Source: Chryseosolibacter sp040902445 (lineage in GTDB: Bacteria; Bacteroidota; Bacteroidia; Cytophagales; Cyclobacteriaceae). Taken from it: DNA of 64,000 nucleotides. The notes under the pieces are model-generated. The model was given only the letters and a program-made list of their open reading frames with translations. It searched no databases and was not told where the DNA came from. Of the stretch, positions 19,047 to 28,555 are shown piece after piece (positions within the stretch are counted from its first letter, which is position 1; every line of letters starts with the position of its first letter). A program made the position numbers and the translations under genes. The stretch covers positions 22,495 through 86,494 of the forward strand of contig JBBDXJ010000270.1 of NCBI GenBank assembly GCA_040902445.1. Direction: 5' to 3'.

Positions 19047-20297
19047 ATGAAAAGTTTAATATCACTGTTACTTATACCACTTCTTACACTCCAGGCGTGG
19101 AGCCAGGCCGCACTGACCCTCCAGGAATGCTACGAGCGAGCCGAAACCAATTATCCACTCATAAGGCAAAGAGAGTTACTGGAACAAACCAAAAATCTTT
19201 CTATAGAAAATGTTCTAAAGGGGTACCTTCCCCAAATAACCATCGGAGGTCAGGGGACCTATCAATCGGAGGTAACGCAGATCCCTGTTGAAATGCCCGG
19301 CGTAGAGCCGCTGAGCAACGATCAGTATAGAATTTTCGGCGAAGTATCTCAAACGCTTTACCATGGCGGGTTGGTGAGTCAACAAAGGAAAATGGAAGAG
19401 GTCAATGCTGCTATTGAAGAAAGAAAGCTTGCAGTAGACTTGTATCAACTCAAAAACCGGATAAATGAATTGTTTTTCGGCATCCTGTTTTTGCAGGCAC
19501 AAACGGTACAAAGTGAATTAATTAAAGACGACATCAACGCAGGGCTAAAAAGAACTGAAGCTGCAATTGCCAACGGAACTGCTATCCGCAGTGGTGCAGA
19601 TGTCCTTCGAGCGGAATTACTTCGTATAGAACAACGCATTATTGAAATGCAATCATCGGAGAATACCTATAGGGAAATATTGGGAATATTCATCAAGGCG
19701 AAGGTCGATGAAACCACTTTGCTTCAAAAACCACAATTCAACACTGCACCTTCCACCATAAGCCGCCCCGAGCTGGCGCTCTTTGATGCTCAGAAACAAA
19801 GTATCGAAATTAACAATGCTCTGCTCAGCGCAAGAAGAAGACCGCGGATGGAATTGTTTGTTCAGGGCGGATATGGAAGGCCGGGTTTGAACATGCTGGA
19901 AAATTCCTTCAATTTTTATTACCTCGGCGGCATACGGTTTAGCTGGTTGCTCTCGGGTTATTATACTTTCCGCAGGGAAAAGGAAGTCTTAAATCTGCGG
20001 CAACGATCACTTGATGTGCAAAAAGAGACATTTCTCTTTAACACCGGGCTGACGATTAACCAACATGATGCTGAAGTAGCAAAACTTCGGCGACTGATCG
20101 AGGTTGATGATGAAATAATAGCGCTGCGCTCCCGCGTGCGTCAAACTGCGGAGATTCAACTTGAAGAGGGTGTCATCACTCCAACAGACTTTATGCGCGA
20201 GGTGAACGCAGAGGATCAGGCAAAACAAAACCTTGCGCTGCACGAAACTCAATTGATGATGTCACAGGCGAAATATCAATTCGCTTCAGGTCAATAG
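19047..20297 (+). CDS. tolC: TolC-family outer-membrane efflux protein
   Basis: About 416 residues from ATG 19047, which gives a clean signal peptide (MKSLISLLLIPLLTLQAWSQA). Mature protein starts with LTLQECYERAETNYPLIRQRELL, the typical opening of outer-membrane efflux proteins, and consists of two similar halves with long heptad-rich helices (for example QTVQSELIKDDINAGLKRTEAAIANGTA and the C-terminal TPTDFMREVNAEDQAKQNLALHETQLMM). It should form the outer-membrane channel for the ABC exporter encoded just downstream. The gap to the adaptor gene is 15 bp, so they are in one operon. Confidence 0.87.
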   Translation: MKSLISLLLIPLLTLQAWSQAALTLQECYERAETNYPLIRQRELLEQTKNLSIENVLKGYLPQITIGGQGTYQSEVTQIPVEMPGVEPLSNDQYRIFGEVSQTLYHGGLVSQQRKMEEVNAAIEERKLAVDLYQLKNRINELFFGILFLQAQTVQSELIKDDINAGLKRTEAAIANGTAIRSGADVLRAELLRIEQRIIEMQSSENTYREILGIFIKAKVDETTLLQKPQFNTAPSTISRPELALFDAQKQSIEINNALLSARRRPRMELFVQGGYGRPGLNMLENSFNFYYLGGIRFSWLLSGYYTFRREKEVLNLRQRSLDVQKETFLFNTGLTINQHDAEVAKLRRLIEVDDEIIALRSRVRQTAEIQLEEGVITPTDFMREVNAEDQAKQNLALHETQLMMSQAKYQFASGQ

Positions 20298-20312
20298 TAA
20301 ACTACACAAACC

Positions 20313-21203
20313 ATGAAAAGTATTGTAAAAGTTTTTCTGATATCCCTTCTCTTCATTTCCTGCAATGATAACGCAAATAATTTTGATGCATCCGGCACCT
20401 TTGAAGCTGTCGAAGTGATCGTTTCCTCGGAAGTCTCCGGTACCATCGAACAACTCGATGTGGAGGAAGGATCGTCCGTCGAAAAAGGCCAGCTGCTGGG
20501 TTGGATCGATAGCACACAGCTTTATTTAAAGAAGAAACAGTTGCGCGCGCAGATCGACGCCATACTTTCGAAGCGCCCCCACATTGCCACGCAGCTCGCT
20601 TCTTATCGCGTTCAGCTGGATGCTGCCGAAAGGGAACAACAAAGGGTCCGGAACCTTTTTAAAGCTGAAGCTGCGACGCAAAAACAGGTTGACGACGCCA
20701 CTGCGCAGGTAGGAGTTATCCGACGTCAAATGGAAGCGCATCGTTCCTCACTTGACATTTCATCCCAGGGACTGATCAGCGAAACCCTGCCGATTTCTGC
20801 GCAGATCGAACAACTGGAAGACCAATTGCAGCAGTCGAGAATTGTCAATCCCCTCGGTGGAACCATCCTTGCCCGCTATGCCGAAACTCACGAGCTGGCT
20901 GTGCCAGGCAAACCGTTGTACAAGGTCGCGGATATTTCCACGCTCGAATTGCGTGCCTACATTACTGGTACCCAAATACCACTTGTGAAGCTCAACCAGA
21001 AAGTTACAGTGTTTGCAGACAATGGTTCTGGCGGCTACAATGAATATCCAGGTACACTGACCTGGATCAGCAGCAAAGCTGAGTTTACCCCAAAGACCAT
21101 TCAAACCAAAGAGGAAAGAGCTGATCTCGTGTATGCTATAAAAGTGCGTGTTAAAAATAATGGCTTTCTGAAAATTGGTATGTATGGCGAACTGAAGTTT
21201 TAA
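20313..21203 (+). CDS. HlyD/MFP-family periplasmic adaptor lipoprotein
   Basis: 296 residues. Signal with lipobox ISLLFISC, so anchored to a membrane by lipid. The first biotinyl-lipoyl half (EVIVSSEVSGTIEQLDVEEGSSVEKGQLLGWID, about residues 33-66) is followed by a coiled-coil hairpin (residues about 70-165) and the second lipoyl half (IVNPLGGTILARYAETHELAVPGKPLYKVADIS), then a beta-barrel. It resembles YbhG and should link the ABC permeases to the TolC channel. The ATPase gene follows 2 bp later. Confidence 0.87.
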   Translation: MKSIVKVFLISLLFISCNDNANNFDASGTFEAVEVIVSSEVSGTIEQLDVEEGSSVEKGQLLGWIDSTQLYLKKKQLRAQIDAILSKRPHIATQLASYRVQLDAAEREQQRVRNLFKAEAATQKQVDDATAQVGVIRRQMEAHRSSLDISSQGLISETLPISAQIEQLEDQLQQSRIVNPLGGTILARYAETHELAVPGKPLYKVADISTLELRAYITGTQIPLVKLNQKVTVFADNGSGGYNEYPGTLTWISSKAEFTPKTIQTKEERADLVYAIKVRVKNNGFLKIGMYGELKF

Positions 21204-21205
21204 CA

Positions 21206-22129
21206 ATGCCGGTCATGGTTTCGATAAACACACTTTCCAAAACCTACGACAAAAGCGATATCCCTGCCGTTGACTCCATCTCGCTGCAGATAGCCGCTGG
21301 AGAACTCTTCGGTCTGATAGGTCCCGATGGCGCGGGGAAAACCACCTTGTTTCGGATGCTTACGACTTTGTTGTTACCTGATAGTGGCTCCGCAACGGTT
21401 GATGGCTTTGACATTGTCAAGGATTATAAAAAGATCCGCAACCATGTCGGCTATATGCCCGGGAGGTTCTCGCTGTACCAGGACCTGACTGTAGAGGAAA
21501 ATCTTAATTTCTTTGCCACGCTCTTTGGAACGACCGTCGAGGAGAACTATCACCTGATCAAAGATATCTACATTCAAATCGAACCTTTTAAACACCGGCG
21601 CGCGGGCAAACTATCGGGGGGCATGAAACAAAAACTCGCGCTGAGTTGCGCCCTTATTCACAAACCGAAAGTGCTGTTCCTTGACGAGCCCACCACCGGT
21701 GTCGACCCGGTTTCCAGAAAAGAGTTTTGGGAAATGTTGAAGAGGCTCAAAGAACAAGGCATCACGATCCTTGTCTCCACTCCCTATATGGATGAGGCAA
21801 CACTCTGCGACCGCATTGCGCTGATACAAGGCGGTAAGATCCTCGCAGTCGATACACCACTGTCCATAGTTAAACAATATCCGGAAACCCTATATGCAGT
21901 GCGTGCGGGGGAAATACCCCGGTTGTTGCTTGACCTGCGCAAATACGAAAATACCCTGCAGTGCTTTACGTTCGGAGAATACCTTCACTTTTCCCTTAAG
22001 CATGATCATTCAGGCGCAATTCCTGAAGTACGAAATTACCTGGAGTTACAGAGACATACAGACCTGGCAATTATGCCGGTGGTTCCCACGATAGAAGATT
22101 GTTTTATCCGCTTATTAAAACAATACTGA
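21206..22129 (+). CDS. ABC-2 exporter ATPase, first subunit (YbhF N-half-like)
   Basis: 307 residues. Walker A GPDGAGKTTLFR (about residues 35-46), signature LSGGMKQKLALSCALIHKPK and Walker B VLFLDEPTTGVDP are intact, and the D-loop and H-region (ILVSTPYMDEATLCDR) show the histidine of the switch replaced by serine-threonine-proline. In enteric YbhF two such halves are fused; here they are two genes. The stop codon TGA overlaps the ATG of the second ATPase. ATG 21206 is close behind the adaptor; a start at 21215 is also possible. Confidence 0.88.
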   Translation: MPVMVSINTLSKTYDKSDIPAVDSISLQIAAGELFGLIGPDGAGKTTLFRMLTTLLLPDSGSATVDGFDIVKDYKKIRNHVGYMPGRFSLYQDLTVEENLNFFATLFGTTVEENYHLIKDIYIQIEPFKHRRAGKLSGGMKQKLALSCALIHKPKVLFLDEPTTGVDPVSRKEFWEMLKRLKEQGITILVSTPYMDEATLCDRIALIQGGKILAVDTPLSIVKQYPETLYAVRAGEIPRLLLDLRKYENTLQCFTFGEYLHFSLKHDHSGAIPEVRNYLELQRHTDLAIMPVVPTIEDCFIRLLKQY

Positions 22130-22869
22130 TGGAAGCTGTTATTAAGACTGAAAGATTGACAAAACACTTCGGGGATTTTTACGCCGTAAACGAGATCACC
22201 TTTGAGGTAGGCCGCGGTGAGATCTTCGGTTTTCTCGGAGCCAATGGCGCAGGTAAAACAACGGCAATGCGCATGCTCATCGGGCTTTCCAAACCATCGT
22301 CGGGAAATGCTTCAATAGCTGGATTCGATGTATACCATGAAACAGAAAAGATCAAAAAGAATATTGGCTACATGAGCCAGAAATTTTCCTTGTACGAAGA
22401 CCTCACGGTAATGGAAAATGTCCGGTTCTTTGGCGGCATATACGGATTGTCAGGCAAAACACTTCGTGAAAAAAGTGAAAGCCTCGTCGAACAGCTGGGG
22501 TTGCAATCCGCAAGGAAGAAACTCGTTGGCTCTCTTCCGCTTGGGTGGAAACAGAAATTATCTTTTTCTGTCGCCATTCTGCACGACCCAAAGATCGTTT
22601 TTCTGGATGAACCAACCGGCGGGGTTGATCCCGTCACCCGCAGACAGTTTTGGGATCTGATCTATGCCGCAACCCTTAAAGGAATGACGGTATTTGTGAC
22701 GACACACTATATGGATGAAGCAGAATATTGCAACCGGATTTCAATAATGGTTGACGGCAGGATCAAAGCCCTGGGATCACCCGCAGACCTCCGGCAACAT
22801 TATCACGCTTCCTCCATGGATGAAGTGTTTTACAAACTTGCACGGGAGGCTGAACGAACCGCGGACTGA
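22129..22869 (+). CDS. ABC-2 exporter ATPase, second subunit (YbhF C-half-like)
   Basis: 247 residues from the ATG at 22129, which overlaps the upstream TGA (TGATG); a longer frame from 22099 lies inside the previous gene and is unlikely. Walker A GANGAGKTTAMR, Walker B IVFLDEPTGGVDP and the switch histidine region VTTHYMDEAEYCNR are intact. The signature reads LPLGWKQKLSF instead of LSGGQ, as is also usual in the YbhF second half. It should form a heterodimer with the preceding ATPase. A 283-bp repeat-filled spacer separates it from the permeases. Confidence 0.9.
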   Translation: MEAVIKTERLTKHFGDFYAVNEITFEVGRGEIFGFLGANGAGKTTAMRMLIGLSKPSSGNASIAGFDVYHETEKIKKNIGYMSQKFSLYEDLTVMENVRFFGGIYGLSGKTLREKSESLVEQLGLQSARKKLVGSLPLGWKQKLSFSVAILHDPKIVFLDEPTGGVDPVTRRQFWDLIYAATLKGMTVFVTTHYMDEAEYCNRISIMVDGRIKALGSPADLRQHYHASSMDEVFYKLAREAERTAD

Positions 22870-23168
22870 GAAGTTGCCTGTGACCTGTTGCCAGTTTATC
22901 GGGTGTCGGGTGCGTTCATTGTTTATAGTTTAGAGATTAAAGTTTAGTTATGAGCGAAATGCTTGCGGAAGTTAGAAAGGATAAAGAGTATAGTCTAAAA
23001 TCTATAATCGAAGTGTTAACGTTTCACTCAGCGCGACTCTACTATCGACTATGGACCATGGACTATGGACTGGATAACCTGCTAAAACAGAAACAGGCAT
23101 TGCAATAAGAGGACAGAAGCACCAACACGCCAACACATCAACACATCAACACATGAACACATCAGCGC
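22870..23168. repeat. Heptamer and octamer repeats inside the exporter operon
   Basis: Directly after the TGA at 22867-22869 come 7-bp units (GTTGCCT GTGACCT GTTGCCA; then TTTATAG TTTAGAG ATTAAAG), then ACTATGG/ACCATGG units at 23040-23068, and finally octamers CAACACAT x3 with GAACACAT that run into the ATG of the first permease gene (the octamer supplies codons ATG AAC ACA). No gene is present in this 283-bp gap. Confidence 0.7.
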
Positions 23169-24271
23169 GACAATTCCTCACTTTCATAAAAAAAGAATTT
23201 ACCCATGTTCTGCGCGACAAAAAAACACTACTGATCCTTTTTGGCCTTCCTGTTGTGCAGATCATTATTTTCGGATTTGCGCTTTCGAATGAAGTGAAAA
23301 ATTCCAGGATTCTCATAGTCGACAATGCCAAAGATGAGATTTCACGGGAGATCATTTCCAAACTGGACGCCAGCAGATACTTTGAGCTTGAAAAGAAACC
23401 ATTTACGCATCAACAGATTAATGATAGCTTCAGGGAAGGCAAGATAAAGCTGGCTGTAGTTTTTCCCTCCGGTTTCGGCAGTGACCTCCTGCATTTCAAC
23501 AATGCACAGCTTCAGGTAATTGCAGACGCATCGGATCCCAATACAGCGAACACGCTGACGAATTACCTGACGAATATTGTTGTTGGCTATCAGTCGCAGA
23601 AATTCGCCAGTCAGAACATACCGCTGCAAATCAGCACCGAAGTACGAATGCTGTACAATCCGCAATTGAAAGGCGCCCATAATTTTGTTCCGGGTGTGAT
23701 GGCGCTCGTACTTATGCTTGTCTGTGTGATGATGACGTCGATCTCCATAGTGCGGGAAAAGGAACTGGGCACCATGGAGATCCTGCTCGTATCTCCCTTC
23801 AAACCTGTTCTCGTTATTCTTTCGAAGGCGGTGCCGTATCTCATTCTTTCTCTGGTGAACGTCACTTCCATTCTGTTGTTGAGTGTTTTTGTATTGGATC
23901 TTCCCGTGAAGGGAAGTGTAGCGTTGCTCTTTGCTGAAAGTACGCTCTTTATTATCACCTCGCTTTCATTGGGATTATTTATTTCAGTAAGGGCGCAAAC
24001 ACAGCAGACGGCTATGCTCGTTTCGATGATGGGTATGTTGTTGCCGACTCTATTGTTGAGCGGTTTTATGTTTCCTATCGAAAACATGCCAAAGGTTTTA
24101 CAATACATTTCCAATATTGTACCCGCCAAATGGTATTACATCATTGTTAAATCTATCATGATCAAAGGCCTCAGCTTTTCGGCGATCTGGAAAGAGACTG
24201 TGATCCTGTTGGGCATTACAGTTTTCTTTTTAGTCGTGAGCCTTAAAAACTTTAAGATCAGACTGGCATGA
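23153..24271 (+). CDS. ABC-2 type permease, first subunit (YbhS-like)
   Basis: 372 residues with the ABC-2 layout: one N-terminal membrane helix (LLILFGLPVVQIIIFGFAL, about residues 26-44), a periplasmic domain of some 130 residues, then five C-terminal helices beginning near FVPGVMALVLMLVCVMMTSISIV. EKELGTMEILLVSPFKPVLVILSKAVPYL is the conserved cytoplasmic loop that contacts the ATPase. Last four bases overlap the second permease (ATGA). The start codon ATG at 23153 belongs to an octamer repeat unit, so the first residues MNTSA may be recently acquired. Confidence 0.88.
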   Translation: MNTSARQFLTFIKKEFTHVLRDKKTLLILFGLPVVQIIIFGFALSNEVKNSRILIVDNAKDEISREIISKLDASRYFELEKKPFTHQQINDSFREGKIKLAVVFPSGFGSDLLHFNNAQLQVIADASDPNTANTLTNYLTNIVVGYQSQKFASQNIPLQISTEVRMLYNPQLKGAHNFVPGVMALVLMLVCVMMTSISIVREKELGTMEILLVSPFKPVLVILSKAVPYLILSLVNVTSILLLSVFVLDLPVKGSVALLFAESTLFIITSLSLGLFISVRAQTQQTAMLVSMMGMLLPTLLLSGFMFPIENMPKVLQYISNIVPAKWYYIIVKSIMIKGLSFSAIWKETVILLGITVFFLVVSLKNFKIRLA

Positions 24272-25386
24272 GAACCATCAGATTTCTTCTCGAAAAAGAA
24301 TTCCGGCAAATATTCCGGAACAAAACGCTGCTCGCCATAATGTTGGTTGTCCCTGTTGTGCAGTTGCTGATCCTGCCCCTTGCGGCAAATTATGAGGTGA
24401 AAAACATTAACCTTTCAGTTGTTAATTTTGATAACTCCTCATTTGCCCGGGAACTTATCTCAAAGATCACGGCATCCGGATATTTTAAGTTAACAAGCCT
24501 GGAATACTCCATCGGCCGGGCTCTTGAAGATATCGAATCCGACCGTGCCGACCTGGTGCTTGAAATCCCCCGTGATTTTGAAAAGGATCTCATCAGGGAA
24601 AATCAACAGACGCTTTTTATTGCAGTAAATGCCATTAATGGTGTGAAGGCCGGGCTGGGAGCAGCGTATCTGACGGCGATCATTCGCGAATACAATCAGG
24701 AGATCAGAATTTCGCAGGTGCAAACTTCGGGTTTAAACGCAAGTCCCGTGATCGATATTATTCCTTCCAACTGGTATAATCCTTATATGAGCTATCGGCT
24801 TTTTATGGTCCCGGGTATCCTCGCTATTCTGGTGACCATGATCGGTGGTTACCTTTCAGCGCTGAATATTGTCAGGGAAAAGGAGACGGGGACCATTGAA
24901 CAGATCAACGTTACACCTATACGAAAGCATCACTTCATTATTGGCAAGCTCATTCCTTTCTGGATACTGGGGTTAGTGGTGTTTACCCTCGGCCTCCTTG
25001 TGGGTTGGCTGGTATATGGTATGATACCGGAGGGCAGTCTCGCGCTGTTGTATTTTTTCCTCGGTCTTTATTTACTGGCTGTTCTTGGCCTGGGGCTGCT
25101 GATCTCTACTTTTACGGAAACGCAACAACAGGCTATGTTTATTGCTTTCTTTTTCGTGATGATCTTTATTCTAATGAGCGGCTTATTCACTTCAATTGAC
25201 AGTATGCCGGAATGGGCCCAGCTTATCAGCAGGTTAAATCCCGTTAGCTATTTTATTGATGTGATGCGGATGGTTGTGTTAAAGGGGAGTGGCTTGTCTG
25301 ATATTCTTCCCCACATCGGCGCAGTAATTTTATTTGCCATTGTTTTCAATACGTGGGCCGTGCTCAATTATAAGAAAACGGCGTGA
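24268..25386 (+). CDS. ABC-2 type permease, second subunit (YbhR-like)
   Basis: 372 residues, the same length and layout as its upstream neighbour: an N-terminal helix (LLAIMLVVPVVQLLILPLAA), an extracytoplasmic domain, then five helices, with KETGTIEQINVTPIRKHHFIIGKLIPFW as the coupling loop. It overlaps the preceding permease by 4 bp, showing translational coupling. Together with the adaptor, channel and two ATPases it completes a YbhGFSR-like exporter for hydrophobic cations or drugs (inference by similarity of arrangement). It ends the operon; the spacer behind it is made entirely of heptamer repeats. Confidence 0.88.
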   Translation: MRTIRFLLEKEFRQIFRNKTLLAIMLVVPVVQLLILPLAANYEVKNINLSVVNFDNSSFARELISKITASGYFKLTSLEYSIGRALEDIESDRADLVLEIPRDFEKDLIRENQQTLFIAVNAINGVKAGLGAAYLTAIIREYNQEIRISQVQTSGLNASPVIDIIPSNWYNPYMSYRLFMVPGILAILVTMIGGYLSALNIVREKETGTIEQINVTPIRKHHFIIGKLIPFWILGLVVFTLGLLVGWLVYGMIPEGSLALLYFFLGLYLLAVLGLGLLISTFTETQQQAMFIAFFFVMIFILMSGLFTSIDSMPEWAQLISRLNPVSYFIDVMRMVVLKGSGLSDILPHIGAVILFAIVFNTWAVLNYKKTA

Positions 25387-25527
25387 AGGAGATACGAGTT
25401 ACGAAGTACGAATTACGAAGACTGATTACTGATTACTGAATACTGATTACTGAATACTGATTACTGATTACTGATTACTGATTACTGATTACTGATTACC
25501 GATTACCGATTACCGATTACTGACTGC
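25387..25527. repeat. Heptamer tandem repeat filling a convergent intergenic space
   Basis: About eighteen 7-bp units: GATACGA GTTACGA AGTACGA ATTACGA AGACTGA, then TTACTGA/ATACTGA many times, then TTACCGA. It starts 4 bp after the TGA of the permease gene and ends within a few bases of the minus-strand TGA of the lacI gene. Plus-strand units carry TGA, minus-strand units carry TAA, so it closes every reading frame in both directions. Confidence 0.92.
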
Positions 25528-25529
25528 AA

Positions 25530-26621
25530 TCAGTTCTTATAAAACTCATAATTCTCCTTGGTAATTATATCAATGGGCATGTAATCAATATTGGCGATGG
25601 GAATTTTCAGGATCAGGTGATGGTATAAGGCCATTATACCACGGTATCCCTGCTCTTCGGGTTTCTGGCAGATGAGAAAATTGATCTTGCCGTTCTTGAG
25701 GTATTGAATATTTTCCTCGATGTAGTCATAGCCGATAAGCAGCACATTTTTTCTGCCTTTTTTTTCCATGAATTTCGCCACTGAAAAAACCCTGGAGTTG
25801 GTTACAAATATCGAAGTGATATCGGGATTGCGTTCAAAAACTTCCGTAAGGCTTTTCTCTACGGCCTTGTAATCGGTCTGATTGATATTCATCTCGATTA
25901 TGTCGGCATTGATCTTCTTATCTTTGAAATAAGTTCTGAATCCTTCTTCCTTTCGAACAACGTGGTGCTGGTTATCGATCTCCTTCACGATGTTTACGAC
26001 GAGTATTTTACCGGTTTCACGTTTGGAGTAGCCTGCTAAACTAGCGGCCAGATAACCGCTTTTGAATAGTTCAGGGCCGATATAACACAAACTTTTCTGT
26101 GTGGGAATATCCGAGTTGATAAAAACGTAGGGAATTTTCAGCTCCTTACACGAGTTCGTGAAATGAATGGACTCTTCTATGAATGAAGGCGCCATCACAA
26201 CCCCATCTATCTCATTTTCAAGGATGACCTTCGCCTTTTCCAAAAAGGATTTCTTATCGTTCTGATCGAAAAAATATCTTTCTATTTTGATGCCGTACTG
26301 GCTTAGTTCCGATTCAGCCCGGTTAATGCCATTCAAAGGTGCCTGCCAGTATGCGGTTTCTTCCGAGACTGCAGGTATGAGCACAGCAAACCGGTAAACC
26401 TTGCCCGATGCCAACCTTCTTGCAAGGATATTAGGCCTGTAGTTTAACCGTTTTATTATCTTTTGTATTTTGGCGCGCGTGGTTTCAGAAACACCGGTCC
26501 TGTTGTGCAGCACTCTGTCTACAGTGGCCAGCGAAACATTTGCCAGCCTGGCAATCTCTTTCACACCAATAGATTCCTCGTTGTTATTATTATTCATCTT
26601 ATCGTTGCCTTTTTCCTTCAT
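25530..26621 (-). CDS. LacI-family transcriptional regulator
   Basis: 363 residues. N-terminal helix-turn-helix IGVKEIARLANVSLATVDRVLHNRTGVSETTRAKI (about residues 18-52) and hinge helix YRPNILARRLASGK, whose leucine would insert at a central CpG in the operator. The rest is a periplasmic-binding-protein-like sensor domain (VYRFAVLIPAVSEETAYWQ, GVVMAPSF, GKILVVNI, LLIGYDYIEENIQYLKNGKINFLICQKPEEQGYRG), so it responds to a small sugar. The gene sits at the left border of the carbohydrate locus, and the palindrome CGGGTACGTACCCG that recurs through that locus has the centre expected for this family. That this protein binds it is inference. ATG at 26621; another at 26597 is possible. No copy of the palindrome precedes the gene itself. 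Confidence 0.92.
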   Translation of the reverse strand: MKEKGNDKMNNNNNEESIGVKEIARLANVSLATVDRVLHNRTGVSETTRAKIQKIIKRLNYRPNILARRLASGKVYRFAVLIPAVSEETAYWQAPLNGINRAESELSQYGIKIERYFFDQNDKKSFLEKAKVILENEIDGVVMAPSFIEESIHFTNSCKELKIPYVFINSDIPTQKSLCYIGPELFKSGYLAASLAGYSKRETGKILVVNIVKEIDNQHHVVRKEEGFRTYFKDKKINADIIEMNINQTDYKAVEKSLTEVFERNPDITSIFVTNSRVFSVAKFMEKKGRKNVLLIGYDYIEENIQYLKNGKINFLICQKPEEQGYRGIMALYHHLILKIPIANIDYMPIDIITKENYEFYKN

Positions 26622-26688
26622 TGTGATGGAGTTTCAGAAACAAATTTAATCAAAAACCGCGAGCGTTCTGCTGCAAGATAAAGTCCGC

Positions 26689-28110
26689 TCATTTTTCAGT
26701 GCTGTTCATTCTGTACCTGGCCCACATCTCATCTACGAATTTATCCCACGTTACTCGCTGCGGTTGTGAACTTAGGTCGCTCCCGGTTTGCTTTTTTATT
26801 TCCTGAAGGAAAACGGAATCGTCCTCTGTCATCCATCGGTCGGCATAATCGAAGTACGCATCGTGGTTCCAGCGTTTTTTGGCATCCATGAGATGTGCTG
26901 ACAACGCGGTTCCGACCCAGGAAATACTGGTGCAACAACGCCGATAGGCTTCAGATTGTGTTTTGTTTGGCCCGGGCCATTGCGCTGGCGGTAAATGCTC
27001 GTAAAGACCGCGATCACCTTTTCCGTCTTTTCCGGTATGTCCTGCGAAGATTGCTTTCGCTCCGGTCCATCCATTTCCGTACATCGTCTGGTCATCCTCA
27101 CCGAAGCGGATACCGGGCATGCTATTGTTTGGGTTTTGCATTTCCTCATCCCCCAGCAGAATACCGGCAAATATTATGGGCCATTTCCTTCCATTTCCAT
27201 ATCCGCCTTCAGCGTGCCAACCACCGCCGTGTTTTGCCGCGCCCCAAAGGTCAATGCCGTACTGCACAAAAGATATAAGTAATTTCTCTTTCTCTGCCGG
27301 AGTAAAATCCAGCATCAACATCAAAGAAACAATAGATACAGCCCTGGAAGTTTCCCTGGAATATTCCGGCATGTTATCGGTAGGATGGGTCTGGCGGTTT
27401 CCCCATCCCCGGGTATGGTCTATCCAGGGTCTTTGGAATATCCGTTCCCATGTTAAAAGGTCGGGTGTACTCGCAACCCGTTCCAATGAAGGCAGCGCTG
27501 CCCGGTTCAGATCACTCGCCCGGTAAATGGTATTGCTCGTATCGCTGTAAGAAGGACGAAAACCGTCCGGCGGTACTGGCGCAGCAACACAGGTTAGCAC
27601 GGCCGCGGATTTCAAATTGGTTTGCGGCTTTCCGTTGCGCGCCATAACGGGTGGCCTATCTAACTCATCATCCCCGAGGCTGATGGAAGAAATTAAAGAA
27701 TAACCTGCTTTAAGTCTGACAGGTGGTTTTACAGTTAACTTTGCATCATATTCAATTGTCCGGCTGTCATGACCACTTTTAGAAGTTGTTGGCCCGTTGA
27801 GCATAGAACCGTTCCTGCCTGCTTCCGGCGAAGGTGTGATCGACGCAACCTCTACGGGTCCCACCACATAAAAATCACCCGTAATAAATTTTCCAACCGG
27901 TACCTTCCTGGTAAACCGCCAGGTGATCCCGTATTGTGATATGCTATCCATCAGGGGCAGATCGGAAACTCTCGGTGTCGCTGGTCTGTTTTCTTTTGTG
28001 TAAATAATGTCAGCAGTTGCTGGCATCACGGTGGCATGTTGACTTTTATTGCAGCCGGCAACCAGGATAAAACACAGTGTATTGATAAAAAAAGCTGTGG
28101 TCAGTTTCAT
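26689..28110 (-). CDS. Secreted lipoprotein of unrecognised family (paralogue of 46088-47572)
   Basis: 473 residues with a lipoprotein signal (INTLCFILVAGC). Not recognised as a named family. It shares a body plan with the gene at 46088-47572: SQYGITWRF...GKFITGDFYVVGPV near the N-terminus, a region LKSAAVLTCVAAPVPPDGFRPSYSD, then IDHTRGWGNRQ...PTDNMPEYSRETSRAVSIVSLMLMLDFTPAEKEKLLISFVQYGIDLWG and GGWHAEGGYGNGRKWPI, and RRCCTSISWVGTALSAHLMDAKKRWNHDAYFDYADRWM. The second half looks helical, with the aromatic and GNGRK patterns of alpha/alpha-barrel carbohydrate enzymes; the first half looks like a beta-sandwich. An operator-like palindrome lies upstream at 28556-28573, shared with the divergent propeller gene. 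Role in glycan breakdown is inferred from context. Confidence 0.7.
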   Translation of the reverse strand: MKLTTAFFINTLCFILVAGCNKSQHATVMPATADIIYTKENRPATPRVSDLPLMDSISQYGITWRFTRKVPVGKFITGDFYVVGPVEVASITPSPEAGRNGSMLNGPTTSKSGHDSRTIEYDAKLTVKPPVRLKAGYSLISSISLGDDELDRPPVMARNGKPQTNLKSAAVLTCVAAPVPPDGFRPSYSDTSNTIYRASDLNRAALPSLERVASTPDLLTWERIFQRPWIDHTRGWGNRQTHPTDNMPEYSRETSRAVSIVSLMLMLDFTPAEKEKLLISFVQYGIDLWGAAKHGGGWHAEGGYGNGRKWPIIFAGILLGDEEMQNPNNSMPGIRFGEDDQTMYGNGWTGAKAIFAGHTGKDGKGDRGLYEHLPPAQWPGPNKTQSEAYRRCCTSISWVGTALSAHLMDAKKRWNHDAYFDYADRWMTEDDSVFLQEIKKQTGSDLSSQPQRVTWDKFVDEMWARYRMNSTEK

Positions 28111-28555
28111 TTGAGAGAATTTAGATTTTTGATATTGCCATTAAGATAACAAAAAAAATCACTGCAGCGTCTTGCTAAAAATTACAGTAAATTAATAGAT
28201 TCTATATCTTTACTCTTGTTAATAATTAACCGCCAGCGTTGATCGATGAGAGCTGACTTCGGTACCGATTTCAAATTTGTGTTGGTTTCCAACCAACCGC
28301 CGTCTCCGATCCGATGCTAACGGTGTGGGTATGCGTTAAGGTTTCATTTAGAATGTTACGACGTGCCGGAAAGGCTTTTGCAGTAAAAAAGTTCATCCGG
28401 CAGGAAAATGCGCCCGTCTTGGTGGCTTTGATGAATGGTATTTTTTTTCTTTGTAAGGCGATAAATCGGGAAAATACATGACGCGGCAGGTGATTCCTGA
28501 TGAAAAATTATAAAGTACACTGAAAATCCGTTTTTTAATCAAAAAGTATCTATTT

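Noticed and set aside
25387..25527. CRISPR array
   Set aside because: The unit is 7 bp with no spacers and no cas genes are nearby.
26622..26688. Autoregulatory operator before lacI
   Set aside because: No copy or half-site of the palindrome in the lacI leader.
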